A DNA stretch of 64,000 bases, from NCBI RefSeq assembly GCF_016894245.1, contig NZ_CP069792.1:248001-312000 (forward strand), written 5' to 3'. The stretch comes from Corynebacterium kroppenstedtii. Its GTDB lineage: Bacteria > Actinomycetota > Actinomycetes > Mycobacteriales > Mycobacteriaceae. The notes under the pieces are model-generated. The model did not search any database. It worked only from the letters and a program-made list of their open reading frames with translations, and was not told where the DNA came from. Below are positions 35,343-42,958 of this stretch, piece after piece. The translations under genes and the position numbers were made by a program. The first letter of the stretch is position 1. The number at the start of each line of letters is the position of its first letter.

Positions 35343-35533
35343 GTCTAACCTTCTGTGTTTTTCCATTCGTGTCGGTTGCTATGGATATATAAGAGGCCCC
35401 TTGCGGTGGGCGGGCTAGATTAATTGTTTTAAAAAGACTTTTGGTCTTGCCGCAACCAGTGATATGATGACGGTACGACGAGCCGGTTACCGGAGCGTTG
35501 TCGCCTGGAGCCGCGATAGGCTCCAGAGCTTTC

Positions 35534-36283
35534 TTAAAAGAACTGGTAGTTCGAGAATGATGGCTTCTGTCGGCGCATCGTTTCAAGAATCGTGGGGGTT
35601 GTTCCAAAGCCGTCCTTGAGCCAGCGGGCCAACGCAGTTGCCGTCACATGCTGCACTCCTCCCTGCCGTAGAGCACCGACTGCGGAGAGCATATGTCCGC
35701 CCGATGCCCACGTGTCATCAATGAGAAGTATTCGTTGGCCAGTCAGCTGATGGCAGCAATTAAAGTTTTCTGGTCGGATACTCCTTTTCCATTGTTCTTC
35801 CATGCCGTTTAGGTCGGAGGGCTGTAGGGCATCAGTCAGTGGTGGTGCGTCTTGGATTTTTTCCAATGCTCTCTTCAGCACTATTTGTAGTGGGTGGGGG
35901 CCTGTCCGACTACTCAGTGAGGGAACATAAGTGACGGCATCGAATTGGTCACGTTCGAGAGCGCGGATTATGCCTAGGTAAGCAAGACACGTGACAATCT
36001 GCTTGGCCATATCGAACGATCCCGGCATGGTTGCTGTCGCGGACTTTTTGTAGTCTCTCATCACGCGGCCTGATTGCTTCATGTTCACTGCGTAGATGCC
36101 GAAGCCGAGCCGGTCGGGGCGACTGGCTTTCATGTTCCGCTGGTCGCAGGTGAAACAGGTGGGAAAAGAGGCGTTTGTTTTGCTACCGCGACAGTAGACG
36201 CATGCGTCTTTAGTCGCTGTGGCTGGGTAGATATAGGCTTCCCCGTCAAGAAACCGGGTAACTTGCTGGTAGAACGCGGTCAT
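35534..36283 (-). CDS. ComF-like phosphoribosyltransferase with zinc-ribbon
   Basis: 249 residues. Two CxxC pairs near residues 28-46 (ACVYCRG, PTCFTCDQ) form a zinc-ribbon. The type I PRTase signature is RILLIDDTWASGGHMLSAV (PRPP loop with DD and TGG-like step) near residue 190. The family is related to competence protein ComF and uses PRPP. Its ATG overlaps the stop of the DprA-like gene, so they form an operon. In a prophage this pair is not expected for competence, so a conflict or signalling role is likely (inference). Confidence 0.82.
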   Translation of the reverse strand: MTAFYQQVTRFLDGEAYIYPATATKDACVYCRGSKTNASFPTCFTCDQRNMKASRPDRLGFGIYAVNMKQSGRVMRDYKKSATATMPGSFDMAKQIVTCLAYLGIIRALERDQFDAVTYVPSLSSRTGPHPLQIVLKRALEKIQDAPPLTDALQPSDLNGMEEQWKRSIRPENFNCCHQLTGQRILLIDDTWASGGHMLSAVGALRQGGVQHVTATALARWLKDGFGTTPTILETMRRQKPSFSNYQFF

Positions 36284-37170
36284 GCGAATAGGCTGAGGCT
36301 GTCGCGACGACGCTGGATGCAGGCCAGGGCAATGTGTACAGCCTCGTGTGCGCTTGTGGCGACTTCAGCTTCTCCCCTGTCCACCATTTCCTTTGCCCAG
36401 GATATGGTCTTGGCGATACCGGCGGGGAAGATGACGGGGTGACCGTGGCCTACTGCGGCCTTGGCCTGGTGTCTGGTTCCGGATTTTTCGGTGGCTGCCA
36501 TCACTAGTGTTGCCACGCTAAATCCTGACATGACGGCGTTGCGCATGGGGAATCGGAATGGGGCTCCGGGGGTGTCGGGTTCGAATTGGGTGATAATTTG
36601 GCCCCCATGAGTTTCGATAGTTTTCCGCAGTTCTTGGTGGGCTTTAGGGTAGGTGTGTGCGAGTCCGGTGCCCATAACAGCCACTGTGCGGCCACCAACT
36701 TCGAGTGCACCACTGTGGGCGGCGGCGTCGATTCCTTGTGCTAGGCCGGATACGACTGTGATGCCGTGTTCGGATAGCTGGCGTGCGACGTCGTAGGCTG
36801 CGCGTGCCTGAGCGTCGGTAGGGTGTCTTGAACCGACGATGCTAATGCCGATGTCGTTTGGTTTGTTGTCTCCCGTCCAGTAGATCAGGGCTGGGGATTC
36901 GTGGACTTCTCGCAGTAGGTGGGGGTAGTCCGGTTCGAGGATGCTGGCTATGTTGAAGCCGCGTCTGTCCCAGTCAGCTATATCTGCTCGGCATTGTTCA
37001 AAGCTATTCGTTTCGCTGGGGAATGGGAGATAATCCCCGTGGTCGGCTATTACCTGTGTGGCGTCCCCTGTGGTGATGAGTTCGGCGACTCGTTCTGGCT
37101 GGGTCAAGTTGAGTTTTGTTCTGGTGAGTTCGAGGACGTGTGCAAGGTGGTCGAGCCGCGACCTCTCCAT
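36280..37170 (-). CDS. DprA/Smf-like protein (SLOG domain)
   Basis: 296 residues. Rossmann-type core: GISIVGSRHPTDAQARAAY, VVSGLAQGIDAAAHSGALE, VAVMGTGLAHTYPKAH, and FRFPMRNAVMSGFSVATLV, all DprA signature blocks. It lacks the C-terminal winged helix and is shorter than a housekeeping DprA. DprA binds ssDNA and loads RecA; SLOG relatives bind nucleotides or bases. AGGTGG lies about 9 nt before the ATG and a TATACT box further upstream. First gene of the two-gene operon with the PRTase. Confidence 0.88.
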   Translation of the reverse strand: MERSRLDHLAHVLELTRTKLNLTQPERVAELITTGDATQVIADHGDYLPFPSETNSFEQCRADIADWDRRGFNIASILEPDYPHLLREVHESPALIYWTGDNKPNDIGISIVGSRHPTDAQARAAYDVARQLSEHGITVVSGLAQGIDAAAHSGALEVGGRTVAVMGTGLAHTYPKAHQELRKTIETHGGQIITQFEPDTPGAPFRFPMRNAVMSGFSVATLVMAATEKSGTRHQAKAAVGHGHPVIFPAGIAKTISWAKEMVDRGEAEVATSAHEAVHIALACIQRRRDSLSLFA

Positions 37171-37221
37171 CCGTCTTCACCACCTAACGAGTTAGAACGC
37201 TCATATTTACTGTCTGGATTA

Positions 37222-37227
37222 AGTATA
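37222..37227 (-). promoter_or_regulatory. Candidate promoter of the DprA-PRTase operon
   Basis: TATACT on the - strand about 50 bp before the dprA-like ATG, in the 77-bp gap after the upstream fragment. No clear -35. Confidence 0.35.
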
Positions 37228-37247
37228 ACGATCTGTAGGGACACTCC

Positions 37248-37430
37248 CTAGCGTTTCTCTGCGCATGTCCATCCTCGTGGGGTTTCGTGTGCTTGTCCGG
37301 CTAGTTCGAGGTCGCGGAGGGCTTCGACGACCTGGTTTTCGTTGTGTCCGGGGCAGCATGCGGTGATCGCCCGAATGCTGAGTGGGTGGGTGAGAGTGTG
37401 GAGGCCAGCATCTCGTGGGGTTCAGCGTGG
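37248..37430 (-). pseudogene. C-terminal fragment of a small winged-helix-like phage protein
   Basis: A - frame with no start codon, open between TGA at about 37431 and TAG at 37248, reads ITACCPGHNENQVVEAL then ELAGQAHETPRGWTC, like the end of a small winged-helix DNA-binding protein. It follows directly on the nuclease stop. Probably a decayed gene or one needing a frameshift. Confidence 0.45.
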
Positions 37431-37811
37431 TTATAGGTCGTTGTCTGGTCGGTCGCCGCGAATCAAAGCGACCAGATCATTCACGGTCATGAGGACGTAT
37501 TGGGCGCCGGGGTTGGTGGTGCCCTTGCGCTTGGCAACAACCACTCCGGCAACTGCTGAATCGTTGCCCATTTCGATGTGAGCTTCTTTGACCCATGTGC
37601 CTGGCTCGAGTTGGCCTCCGTAGTTTTTGCATTCGATGCATAGTCTTTGGCCGCGGCTGTCGCGTACTCCGGTGATGTCTCCTCGGTCGTTGGCGCCGCT
37701 GAGTCTGCGTCGCTCGATGAAGTCGCTGTCGAGCTCTTCGGCTAGGTAGGTGGCGACGGCGGTTTCAAACGCCGTCCCAGCCTTTTTTGCTGATCTTCTA
37801 TTCCTTGACAT
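37431..37811 (-). CDS. PD-(D/E)XK-type nuclease, Holliday-junction-resolvase-like
   Basis: 126 residues from ATG 37811 (AAAGG 7 nt upstream); a longer frame upstream has no RBS. Basic N-terminus, then AGTAFETAVATYLAEEL, an acidic site in GANDRGDITGV and RLCIECKNYGGQ (Asp...ExK), the usual order for PD-(D/E)XK enzymes such as phage Holliday-junction resolvase-like or restriction-like nucleases. Found in the replication and recombination region. Confidence 0.65.
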   Translation of the reverse strand: MSRNRRSAKKAGTAFETAVATYLAEELDSDFIERRRLSGANDRGDITGVRDSRGQRLCIECKNYGGQLEPGTWVKEAHIEMGNDSAVAGVVVAKRKGTTNPGAQYVLMTVNDLVALIRGDRPDNDL

Positions 37812-37901
37812 GCGTTGACCTTTCAAAGTTAGTGTTTTGGAATATCGAAATGTCCCACCGCGCGGGTAGAGTTGATGCTTAAGAGTGAGGAAGGAGGGGT
37901 T

Positions 37902-38069
37902 ATGAGGGCAGAAAACATCGCCGCCTATATCCAAGAAGCCACTACTGGGCGTGGCCCGGCGGCTCCATCATTAGCCTATGAACCGGTCGATGATGCTGAG
38001 GTAGATGAGTCAATTCGTCAGGTTTCTCAACAGTGGGCTGAAGCGTTAGCCCGCCTTGAACACCTATGA
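37902..38069 (+). CDS. Small antitoxin-like protein (Phd-type candidate)
   Basis: 55 residues from ATG 37902 with AAGGAGGGG upstream. Acidic, helical C-terminal half (DESIRQVSQQWAEALARLE). Its stop overlaps the ATG of a broken Doc toxin gene, the classic phd-doc order. The antitoxin is intact although the toxin is not. It runs opposite to the neighbouring genes, as an independent module. Confidence 0.6.
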   Translation: MRAENIAAYIQEATTGRGPAAPSLAYEPVDDAEVDESIRQVSQQWAEALARLEHL

Positions 38070-38457
38070 CGGGGTCTTCTCCTCAGTGTTTGCCTGTGGA
38101 CACGGTTATTGCCATTAACAAGCAACAGGCTAGGGGGCGGGTCTGCCTCTTTGATTATGGGGGGGTTTGGATGCTGCGCTATGTGCCCCTTTTTAGGAGT
38201 TTTTTGGGCACAGACGGTGTCGCTCGATTTACGAGGAGGCTGCGGTTGTTCTCTTCGAGCTTGCTACGCGGCATCCGTTTTCTGATGGGAATAAACGAAC
38301 AACTTGGGTAGTTGCGGCAGTCCACTTGAATCGCCGTGGGGTTACTGTGGTCGCTGAGCAGAGTGAAGTTGTAGAGCTAGTTGTAGATGTTGTCTGCCAT
38401 AGAATCAGTAGTTCCGATCTTACTTTGTGGTTTGTGAATCACAGTTCGCGATTGTGA
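38066..38457 (+). pseudogene. doc: Doc/Fic toxin gene, inactivated
   Basis: The frame from ATG 38066 reads CLPVDTVIAINKQQ as in Doc proteins, then must shift frame in a run of seven G (38159-38165), consistent with loss of one base. The shifted frame gives GGLDAALCAPF, an amber TAG at 38194, then RSIYEEAAVVLFELATRHPF and SDGNKRTTW (the Fic core HPFxDGNKR intact) to a stop at 38457. Doc proteins modify EF-Tu and stop growth. Two lesions make loss of function likely. Confidence 0.75.
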
Positions 38458-38544
38458 TCGCCTTTTCGGCTGTATATGAGCGTTCTTCGCAGACTGTCGG
38501 TTACGTGGCATGGGCGCGCTCCTTGCATTGTTCGCCGGATAGCG

Positions 38545-38892
38545 TCATTGGTTGTGCCGTTCGCAGGTTCTGCAGTAGAGGTAGCCGCCTCGCATGGCTG
38601 TGGTGGCGAGGGTGAGGGTGTGGCCTTTCCGGCAGGTGACGTTTCCGGTGTCTCCCCACTCGCGTCCGGCGACAACCCCGGCAATGGGGAGTTTGGCTTT
38701 CTCGTAGGTTTGCAGGTAGGCCTCGCACTGGGCTAGTGCCGGGCACTGGTGGCAAGCTTGTTTGAGTTTGGTGCGTGCACTGTCGGTGAGTTTGGTGGCT
38801 GACCACTCGGGCCGGCCTGCGCAGAGTGTGCGTCGTGTAATAATCGGCGGGTCAATGGCTGGTAGTGATGGTAGTGTGCGTTGGTTGGTCAT
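38545..38892 (-). CDS. WhiB-like Fe-S transcription factor 1
   Basis: 115 residues. Cys in LCAGRPEW, then ACHQCPALAQC gives the four-Cys cluster site. GVVAGREW replaces the usual G[IV]WGG turn. A C-terminal extension has further CxxxH and CRTC groups, perhaps a second zinc site. Wbl proteins bind a 4Fe-4S cluster and sigma factor. Start overlaps the stop of the upstream paralog. Phage WhiB proteins can act dominant-negatively against host WhiB and block superinfection. Confidence 0.82.
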   Translation of the reverse strand: MTNQRTLPSLPAIDPPIITRRTLCAGRPEWSATKLTDSARTKLKQACHQCPALAQCEAYLQTYEKAKLPIAGVVAGREWGDTGNVTCRKGHTLTLATTAMRGGYLYCRTCERHNQ

Positions 38893-39149
38893 AATGCTCC
38901 TTTGTAGTAGGTTCGCCCGGCTACCACCCCAAAGATGGGGGCTCCTACTTGTTCATGGGCTTGTAGGTAGTCTTCGCACTGGTTGAGTGCTGGGCACTGT
39001 TGGCAGATGGCGATGAAGTCGGGGGCCATGTCCTCTTTGTCGCTGTCGGTGGTCCACTCTGGGTGATCTTGGCATAGTTTGCGTTTGGTGATGGGGGGCG
39101 GAGTGAATCTTGATGGGGTGTGGATGTGGGGAATGCGGTTTGTTGTCAT
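38889..39149 (-). CDS. WhiB-like Fe-S transcription factor 2
   Basis: 86 residues: LCQDHPEW, then ICQQCPALNQC and GVVAGRTYYKG. Paralog of the downstream gene, with the same four Cys spacing but without its C-terminal extension. Start overlaps the upstream gene stop and stop overlaps the downstream ATG, so it sits in a tightly coupled operon. Confidence 0.8.
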   Translation of the reverse strand: MTTNRIPHIHTPSRFTPPPITKRKLCQDHPEWTTDSDKEDMAPDFIAICQQCPALNQCEDYLQAHEQVGAPIFGVVAGRTYYKGAL

Positions 39150-39499
39150 TGTTTGCTCGCTTTGCGTGGGGGTGTGATGTCGAGCCAGACGGGGTGTGGT
39201 GTGTGGCCTGGTTTGTGCAGTTCAGGGTTTGTGACGGCTGCTGTGGGGTAGATCGTGTCTGTTACTTGCCTAAGTAGTGTGTTGGTGAGGAGGAGTCGGA
39301 GTGTGTCATCTGGCTGCTGTTTTTTGGGTTGGTAGTGCAGTGTGATTGTTCCTGGTGTGTGGGTGTGGTGGGTGCTGCACCATTGGCGGATGTGGGCTTC
39401 AAACATGCGGCCCATGAGGGTGGCGAATTTTTTGTTTTGTGGTGTGGGTCTGGGGTCGTGGATGGGTGGGCGTGTGTAGGGGATTTTGATGGTGCTCAT
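39146..39499 (-). CDS. Hypothetical phage protein
   Basis: 117 residues from ATG 39499 with AAGGAG upstream; the longer frame to 39910 lies inside ssb and is rejected. Thr/His-rich middle (CSTHHTHTPGTITLHYQPK), basic end. No family recognised. Lies between ssb and the WhiB-like pair in the replication operon. Confidence 0.6.
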   Translation of the reverse strand: MSTIKIPYTRPPIHDPRPTPQNKKFATLMGRMFEAHIRQWCSTHHTHTPGTITLHYQPKKQQPDDTLRLLLTNTLLRQVTDTIYPTAAVTNPELHKPGHTPHPVWLDITPPRKASKQ

Positions 39500-39527
39500 T
39501 GCGGTGTCTCCTTGTTGGGAATGTCTA

Positions 39528-40010
39528 TCAGAAGGGAGGTTCGTCGTCGGTGTTGAATCCGCCCGCGTTCCAGCCGTCACTAGCGGGGGTGGTGTTATTC
39601 CATCTATTTCCGTTTGACGGGTTGTTGTTTTGGTTTCGGGGCTGCTTAATGTTACCCCCGTTCTTGTCGCCCGCGAATAGAACACTTGTTCCAACATCAT
39701 CGGCCGACAGCTCCATCTTCGACCGCTTCTGACCATCCTGTGACTCCCACCTGCGCTGCCTGAGCACACCAGTGGCGACAACCCGCTGCCCCTTGCGCAA
39801 CGTGGCCACCCCCTCAGCCAGTTTCGACCAGGCCGTGCACCCCAGGAAGGTTGCTTCACCGTCTTCCCACTGGCCGGTCTGCTTGTTGTAAACCCGCTGT
39901 GAGCTGGCAATAGTGAAGCTCGCGACAGGTTTACCGTCGCTGGTGTAACGAAGCTCTGGGTCGGCTACGAGGCGGCCGACAATCGTGGTGTGGATAGTGT
40001 TTTGTGCCAT
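39528..40010 (-). CDS. ssb: Single-stranded DNA-binding protein
   Basis: 160 residues from ATG 40010 (AAAGGA about 9 nt upstream; two earlier in-frame ATGs exist). OB fold: TTIVGRLVADPELRYTSDG, VASFTIASSQRVYNKQTGQW, FLGCTAWSKLAEGVATLRKG and VVATGVLRQRRWES. Then an Asn/Gly-rich linker and the acidic tip DDEPPF that recruits partners. It protects ssDNA during phage replication. Confidence 0.95.
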   Translation of the reverse strand: MAQNTIHTTIVGRLVADPELRYTSDGKPVASFTIASSQRVYNKQTGQWEDGEATFLGCTAWSKLAEGVATLRKGQRVVATGVLRQRRWESQDGQKRSKMELSADDVGTSVLFAGDKNGGNIKQPRNQNNNPSNGNRWNNTTPASDGWNAGGFNTDDEPPF

Positions 40011-40121
40011 GTTGAGCATTCCTTTCATGAAAGTAGGGTTTTAAGACGTTTGAACCCCCGCGGGTAGGCAGCTACACCAGCGGGGGCATGTTCGTGGCCC
40101 TGAGGGGCCAATGAGCGCGTT

Positions 40122-40613
40122 TTAGAGCTTCTTAGGGCTCCACCAATGGCCCGGCTCAGCCCGATAGGGCGGGGAATTCGTCCGACGCTCGACCATCTCA
40201 GCGATCATCCGAGCTACTCGCGGGTGGACTCTCTGCTGATACTCACGCGGCGTTTCCTCGCGTTGACCAGGGGTTTTGCTGTAGTAGGCTTCGATCTCAG
40301 CCTGTGTAGTGGGTTGCCCTCCCCGAGCTTTCGCTATCGCAGCCCTCCCCTCAGGTGACTGCTCCCAGCGTGTTTTAGCCGCTCTAGCTGCCTCGAGAAT
40401 GTCCAGCGGGGTCACCATCCGCTGAGTGATCTTCTCCGTGCAAAAGATCGTCACTGCCTCGAGCCACAGCCAGTCTGGCAGGTGGTAGCGGGCCACGACC
40501 TCCGCCCAGGCCTGCACCGTCTGAGCGTCAGGGACGGGAAACCGGTCTTTCGCCAGGTAGCGGCCCTTTTCAAGGATGTCGAGGGCCAGGTCTTCAGCCT
40601 GATCTTGGTTCAT
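40122..40613 (-). CDS. Replication-associated protein, helicase-loader-like candidate
   Basis: 163 residues. Helical N-terminus (AEVVARYHLPDWLWLEAVTIF) and a C-terminal region ending WWSPKKL. Its start overlaps the stop of the replication initiator by 4 bp. Position after the initiator and size fit phage helicase loader or inhibitor proteins, but no ATPase motif is seen. The 111-bp gap downstream has two hairpins and no gene. Confidence 0.5.
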   Translation of the reverse strand: MNQDQAEDLALDILEKGRYLAKDRFPVPDAQTVQAWAEVVARYHLPDWLWLEAVTIFCTEKITQRMVTPLDILEAARAAKTRWEQSPEGRAAIAKARGGQPTTQAEIEAYYSKTPGQREETPREYQQRVHPRVARMIAEMVERRTNSPPYRAEPGHWWSPKKL

Positions 40614-41551
40614 GGCTCGATCTCCTGCTGGTCCAGGACTTCGCCGTCAACGATGGTTGCCTGGTTGCGCATTTCTCGCTGTTGTTGCAGCTCACGGCGT
40701 ACGTCGTCCCACTGCTCAGCTTCGGTTTTTCGTTGCGGCACCTGCCTAGGCAATGACCGGGCTGGAAGCGGCTCATCGTCCCAACCGCCACGCTCCAGCC
40801 AGGTGGTCGGGTGAGGGATGAACCGCTTATCCGGGAGGTTCGGATCAACCGCTAACCGCTGTGCCCCGTCAATGACGCGTTGAGCATCCCCGGCAGCCTT
40901 AACGGCCGCCGCGAATTTGGCACGAGCTTTCTTCTTCCCGACCTTCCGTGGGTAGGCGTCCCAGAATTCATCGAACCGATCAGACCGAGACTCACGCTCG
41001 CTCAAGTTGTGGGTTTGCGAACCTTTGGTTCGTGAACCAACGTTTTGAGCATGAGTGTTATCTAGTTCAACTGGTTCTAGTTCAACTGGTTCTAGTTCGT
41101 GTGTCCTATAGGCACCCCGGGGGGGTTCCATTTCGCACTGGGGTGGGGTGCCATATGGCACCGCCCCCCTATCTTTTTTATACCCCCGGTGGGTATCTAT
41201 CGTGTCGTAGATCACGTACCCATTTGAGGTCTGAATATTGAAACGATCCGACTTCTCATACGAAACAATCCCGTCAGCATCCCGGTACCGAGGGAACGTT
41301 CGAACTAGCCCCACAGCCCTCAATTTGTCGAACGCTTGACGCAACGGCCGATACGACGTGTAGCCTAACGCCTCAGCGAGCCTTCTCATCGACGGGTGAG
41401 ATTTGCCGTCACCGTCCGCGTACTTCTTCAAAATCGCGTACAGGGCGATAGCGTTCCCATCCTGAACCGACTCGATCACATCGTGCGGAACCATCGCGAA
41501 CTTCCGTGAGTGGTCATACACATCAACCCGATTACGACTGTTAGTCATCAT
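40610..41551 (-). CDS. Replication initiator / replisome organiser with HTH domain
   Basis: 313 residues, ATG with AGGAGG upstream. N-terminal winged-helix part (AIALYAILKKYADGDGKS, MRRLAEALGYTSYRPLRQAF), a central low-complexity linker with LEPVELEPVEL and a C-terminal part with FDEFWDAYPRKVGKK and FIPHPTTWLERGGWDDE. This is the domain order of phage replication organisers that bind the origin and recruit the helicase. The linker coincides with a tandem DNA repeat that may be the origin. Confidence 0.75.
   Translation of the reverse strand: MMTNSRNRVDVYDHSRKFAMVPHDVIESVQDGNAIALYAILKKYADGDGKSHPSMRRLAEALGYTSYRPLRQAFDKLRAVGLVRTFPRYRDADGIVSYEKSDRFNIQTSNGYVIYDTIDTHRGYKKDRGAVPYGTPPQCEMEPPRGAYRTHELEPVELEPVELDNTHAQNVGSRTKGSQTHNLSERESRSDRFDEFWDAYPRKVGKKKARAKFAAAVKAAGDAQRVIDGAQRLAVDPNLPDKRFIPHPTTWLERGGWDDEPLPARSLPRQVPQRKTEAEQWDDVRRELQQQREMRNQATIVDGEVLDQQEIEP
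41061..41098. repeat. Tandem 15-bp repeat in the replication initiator gene (origin candidate)
   Basis: TCTAGTTCAACTGGT at 41061 and 41076 plus 8 bp of a third copy. An inverted repeat (GGTTCGTGAACC) lies just left of it and a palindrome GTGCCATATGGCAC to the right. Many lambdoid-type phages have origin iterons inside the initiator gene. Confidence 0.5.
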
Positions 41552-41652
41552 TTTTCACCTCCTACGGGTTTCGCTAACTGCATCCGGGCGAGCCAATGGG
41601 CGCGGAAATCCTCACCACTCAACCCCGCCACAAACTCAATCCAAGACTTCAT
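41548..41652 (-). CDS. Small ORF upstream of the replication initiator
   Basis: 34 residues (MKSWIEFVAGLSGEDF start), RBS GGAG 6 nt before ATG. Its stop overlaps the ATG of the initiator gene, so translational coupling is likely. No family recognised. 41653-41765 holds nothing I can call. Confidence 0.55.
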   Translation of the reverse strand: MKSWIEFVAGLSGEDFRAHWLARMQLAKPVGGEK

Positions 41653-41765
41653 AGCAATCTCCAAAATCAGCACAATTGTTCGATAAAAAAGGGTGAGGTA
41701 GTCACGGCAACAAAACGCACGCAACTACCCCACCCGAAAAGAAAGTTCACACAACAGGGGTGGTA

Positions 41766-42107
41766 TTACTCCTCCATGATCGAATACGTCACCCCGCCCG
41801 CATCATCCAACACAGCCGGGCGACCCCGATACGCCACCGGAACCTCCCCAGGCTCCTGCCAGGTATGAACACTCAAACCAATCTCGGCCGACTCTCGCGG
41901 GTGGGCATGCACCCAGTCATGACAAGCCTTACAGATAAACACGAGGTTCGTTACCGTGTGTTCGCCGCCACGCGACCGGTATTGCCTATGGTGAAGCTGC
42001 TCAGCGCCCCCGGTGCACACCGGAAACACCATTGCCTCACACCGGCCAGCAGCACGATCACCAACAACACGGGCCACCTCAACAGGCATTTTCTTCCGCC
42101 TACCCAT
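41766..42107 (-). CDS. HNH endonuclease
   Basis: 113 residues from ATG 42107 (start overlaps the upstream stop). Has AGRCEAMVFPVCTGGAEQLHH, QYRSRGGEHTVTNLVFICKAC and HDWVHAHP, the Cys-HH-N-CxxCHxW order of phage HNH proteins of replication modules. Zinc-stabilised nuclease, possibly for recombination or for DNA breakdown. Confidence 0.85.
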   Translation of the reverse strand: MGRRKKMPVEVARVVGDRAAGRCEAMVFPVCTGGAEQLHHRQYRSRGGEHTVTNLVFICKACHDWVHAHPRESAEIGLSVHTWQEPGEVPVAYRGRPAVLDDAGGVTYSIMEE

Positions 42108-42459
42108 CGTGCCCCGCCGCCTGATACGCCGCATTCACCGACTTCTGCACCGACTGCAACGCCGACAACTTATCCCTATACGAGCGCTGATAATCCACAA
42201 TCCGCTTATACTTCGCCTCCGCAACACGAACCGCCGTCGCAGCGTCATACGAGTTCAACACCGCCTTTTGTTTACGGTCCTCGACAGACCCCGACTCAGA
42301 GACAAAATACTCAGCGAACACCTTCTTAAACTCCAGCTCCGCTAGCTGCCATTGGCTATACGCCTCACTCGCTGGCTCGATACATTGAGCAATCTTCGTT
42401 GTCGCTTTACGTATCTCAGACTCAATCTGAACCGGATTCAACGGCGCATACTCACTCAT
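42100..42459 (-). CDS. Coiled-coil protein of the recombination operon
   Basis: 119 residues from ATG 42459, which overlaps the stop of the annealing protein gene by 8 bp. Nearly all helical (EAYSQWQLAELEFKKVFAEY), no enzyme motif. Its place beside annealing protein and exonuclease suggests an accessory role in recombination. Confidence 0.6.
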   Translation of the reverse strand: MSEYAPLNPVQIESEIRKATTKIAQCIEPASEAYSQWQLAELEFKKVFAEYFVSESGSVEDRKQKAVLNSYDAATAVRVAEAKYKRIVDYQRSYRDKLSALQSVQKSVNAAYQAAGHDG

Positions 42460-42958
42460 CCGGCCCGCCACCTTCCAGCTCATCCGTGCGCTTCTTAAAC
42501 GCCTGCCACAACGACTGATCAGTCACCTGAGCAGCCTTCGCGTCCTCCCACAACGCGCGCAAAGCCCCCACATCAGGCACCGACCTCAACCGGTCAACAA
42601 TCAACCGGCGGTCCTCATCCCGCTTCACCTTCCGCATCTCCTCACGGGTGACACGCCTATTGCCCCCATACCCAAGATTCGCCAACGCCCGACCAATGGC
42701 CGACGTCTCGCACGTCTCCAACGCTGCCGTTCGCTGCGCCATGCCCGCCCCGTCAATCTCAAAGGCATAGCCGGTCGCATCCGGCATCCCCGTATTCTCA
42801 GCATCACGCCACACACGGGCTTTAATAATCCAGCGTGTGTGCCCCGGATCACCCTCATAGGTCAGCTCAGTCAAACAACGGAAATTCGGATAATCCCTCC
42901 TAAAACGCAGTATGCGCTCCTCAACAGACTCATAATTTTCAAGATCAATCTTGGCCAT
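42452..42958 (-). CDS. Single-strand annealing-type recombination protein (candidate)
   Basis: 168 residues from ATG 42958 (TAATG junction with the exonuclease). The motif QRTAALETCETSAIGRALAN and following LGYGG is typical of an Erf/Rad52-like phage protein group found beside exonucleases. N-terminal beta-rich part RWIIKARVWRD. Together with the YqaJ-type nuclease it would form a two-component recombinase. Family name remains uncertain. Confidence 0.7.
   Translation of the reverse strand: MAKIDLENYESVEERILRFRRDYPNFRCLTELTYEGDPGHTRWIIKARVWRDAENTGMPDATGYAFEIDGAGMAQRTAALETCETSAIGRALANLGYGGNRRVTREEMRKVKRDEDRRLIVDRLRSVPDVGALRALWEDAKAAQVTDQSLWQAFKKRTDELEGGGPDE

Noticed and set aside
39146..39910. 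N-terminal extension of the 117-residue protein through the ssb region
   Set aside because: The upstream part lies antisense-frame inside ssb; a clear RBS and ATG exist at 39499.
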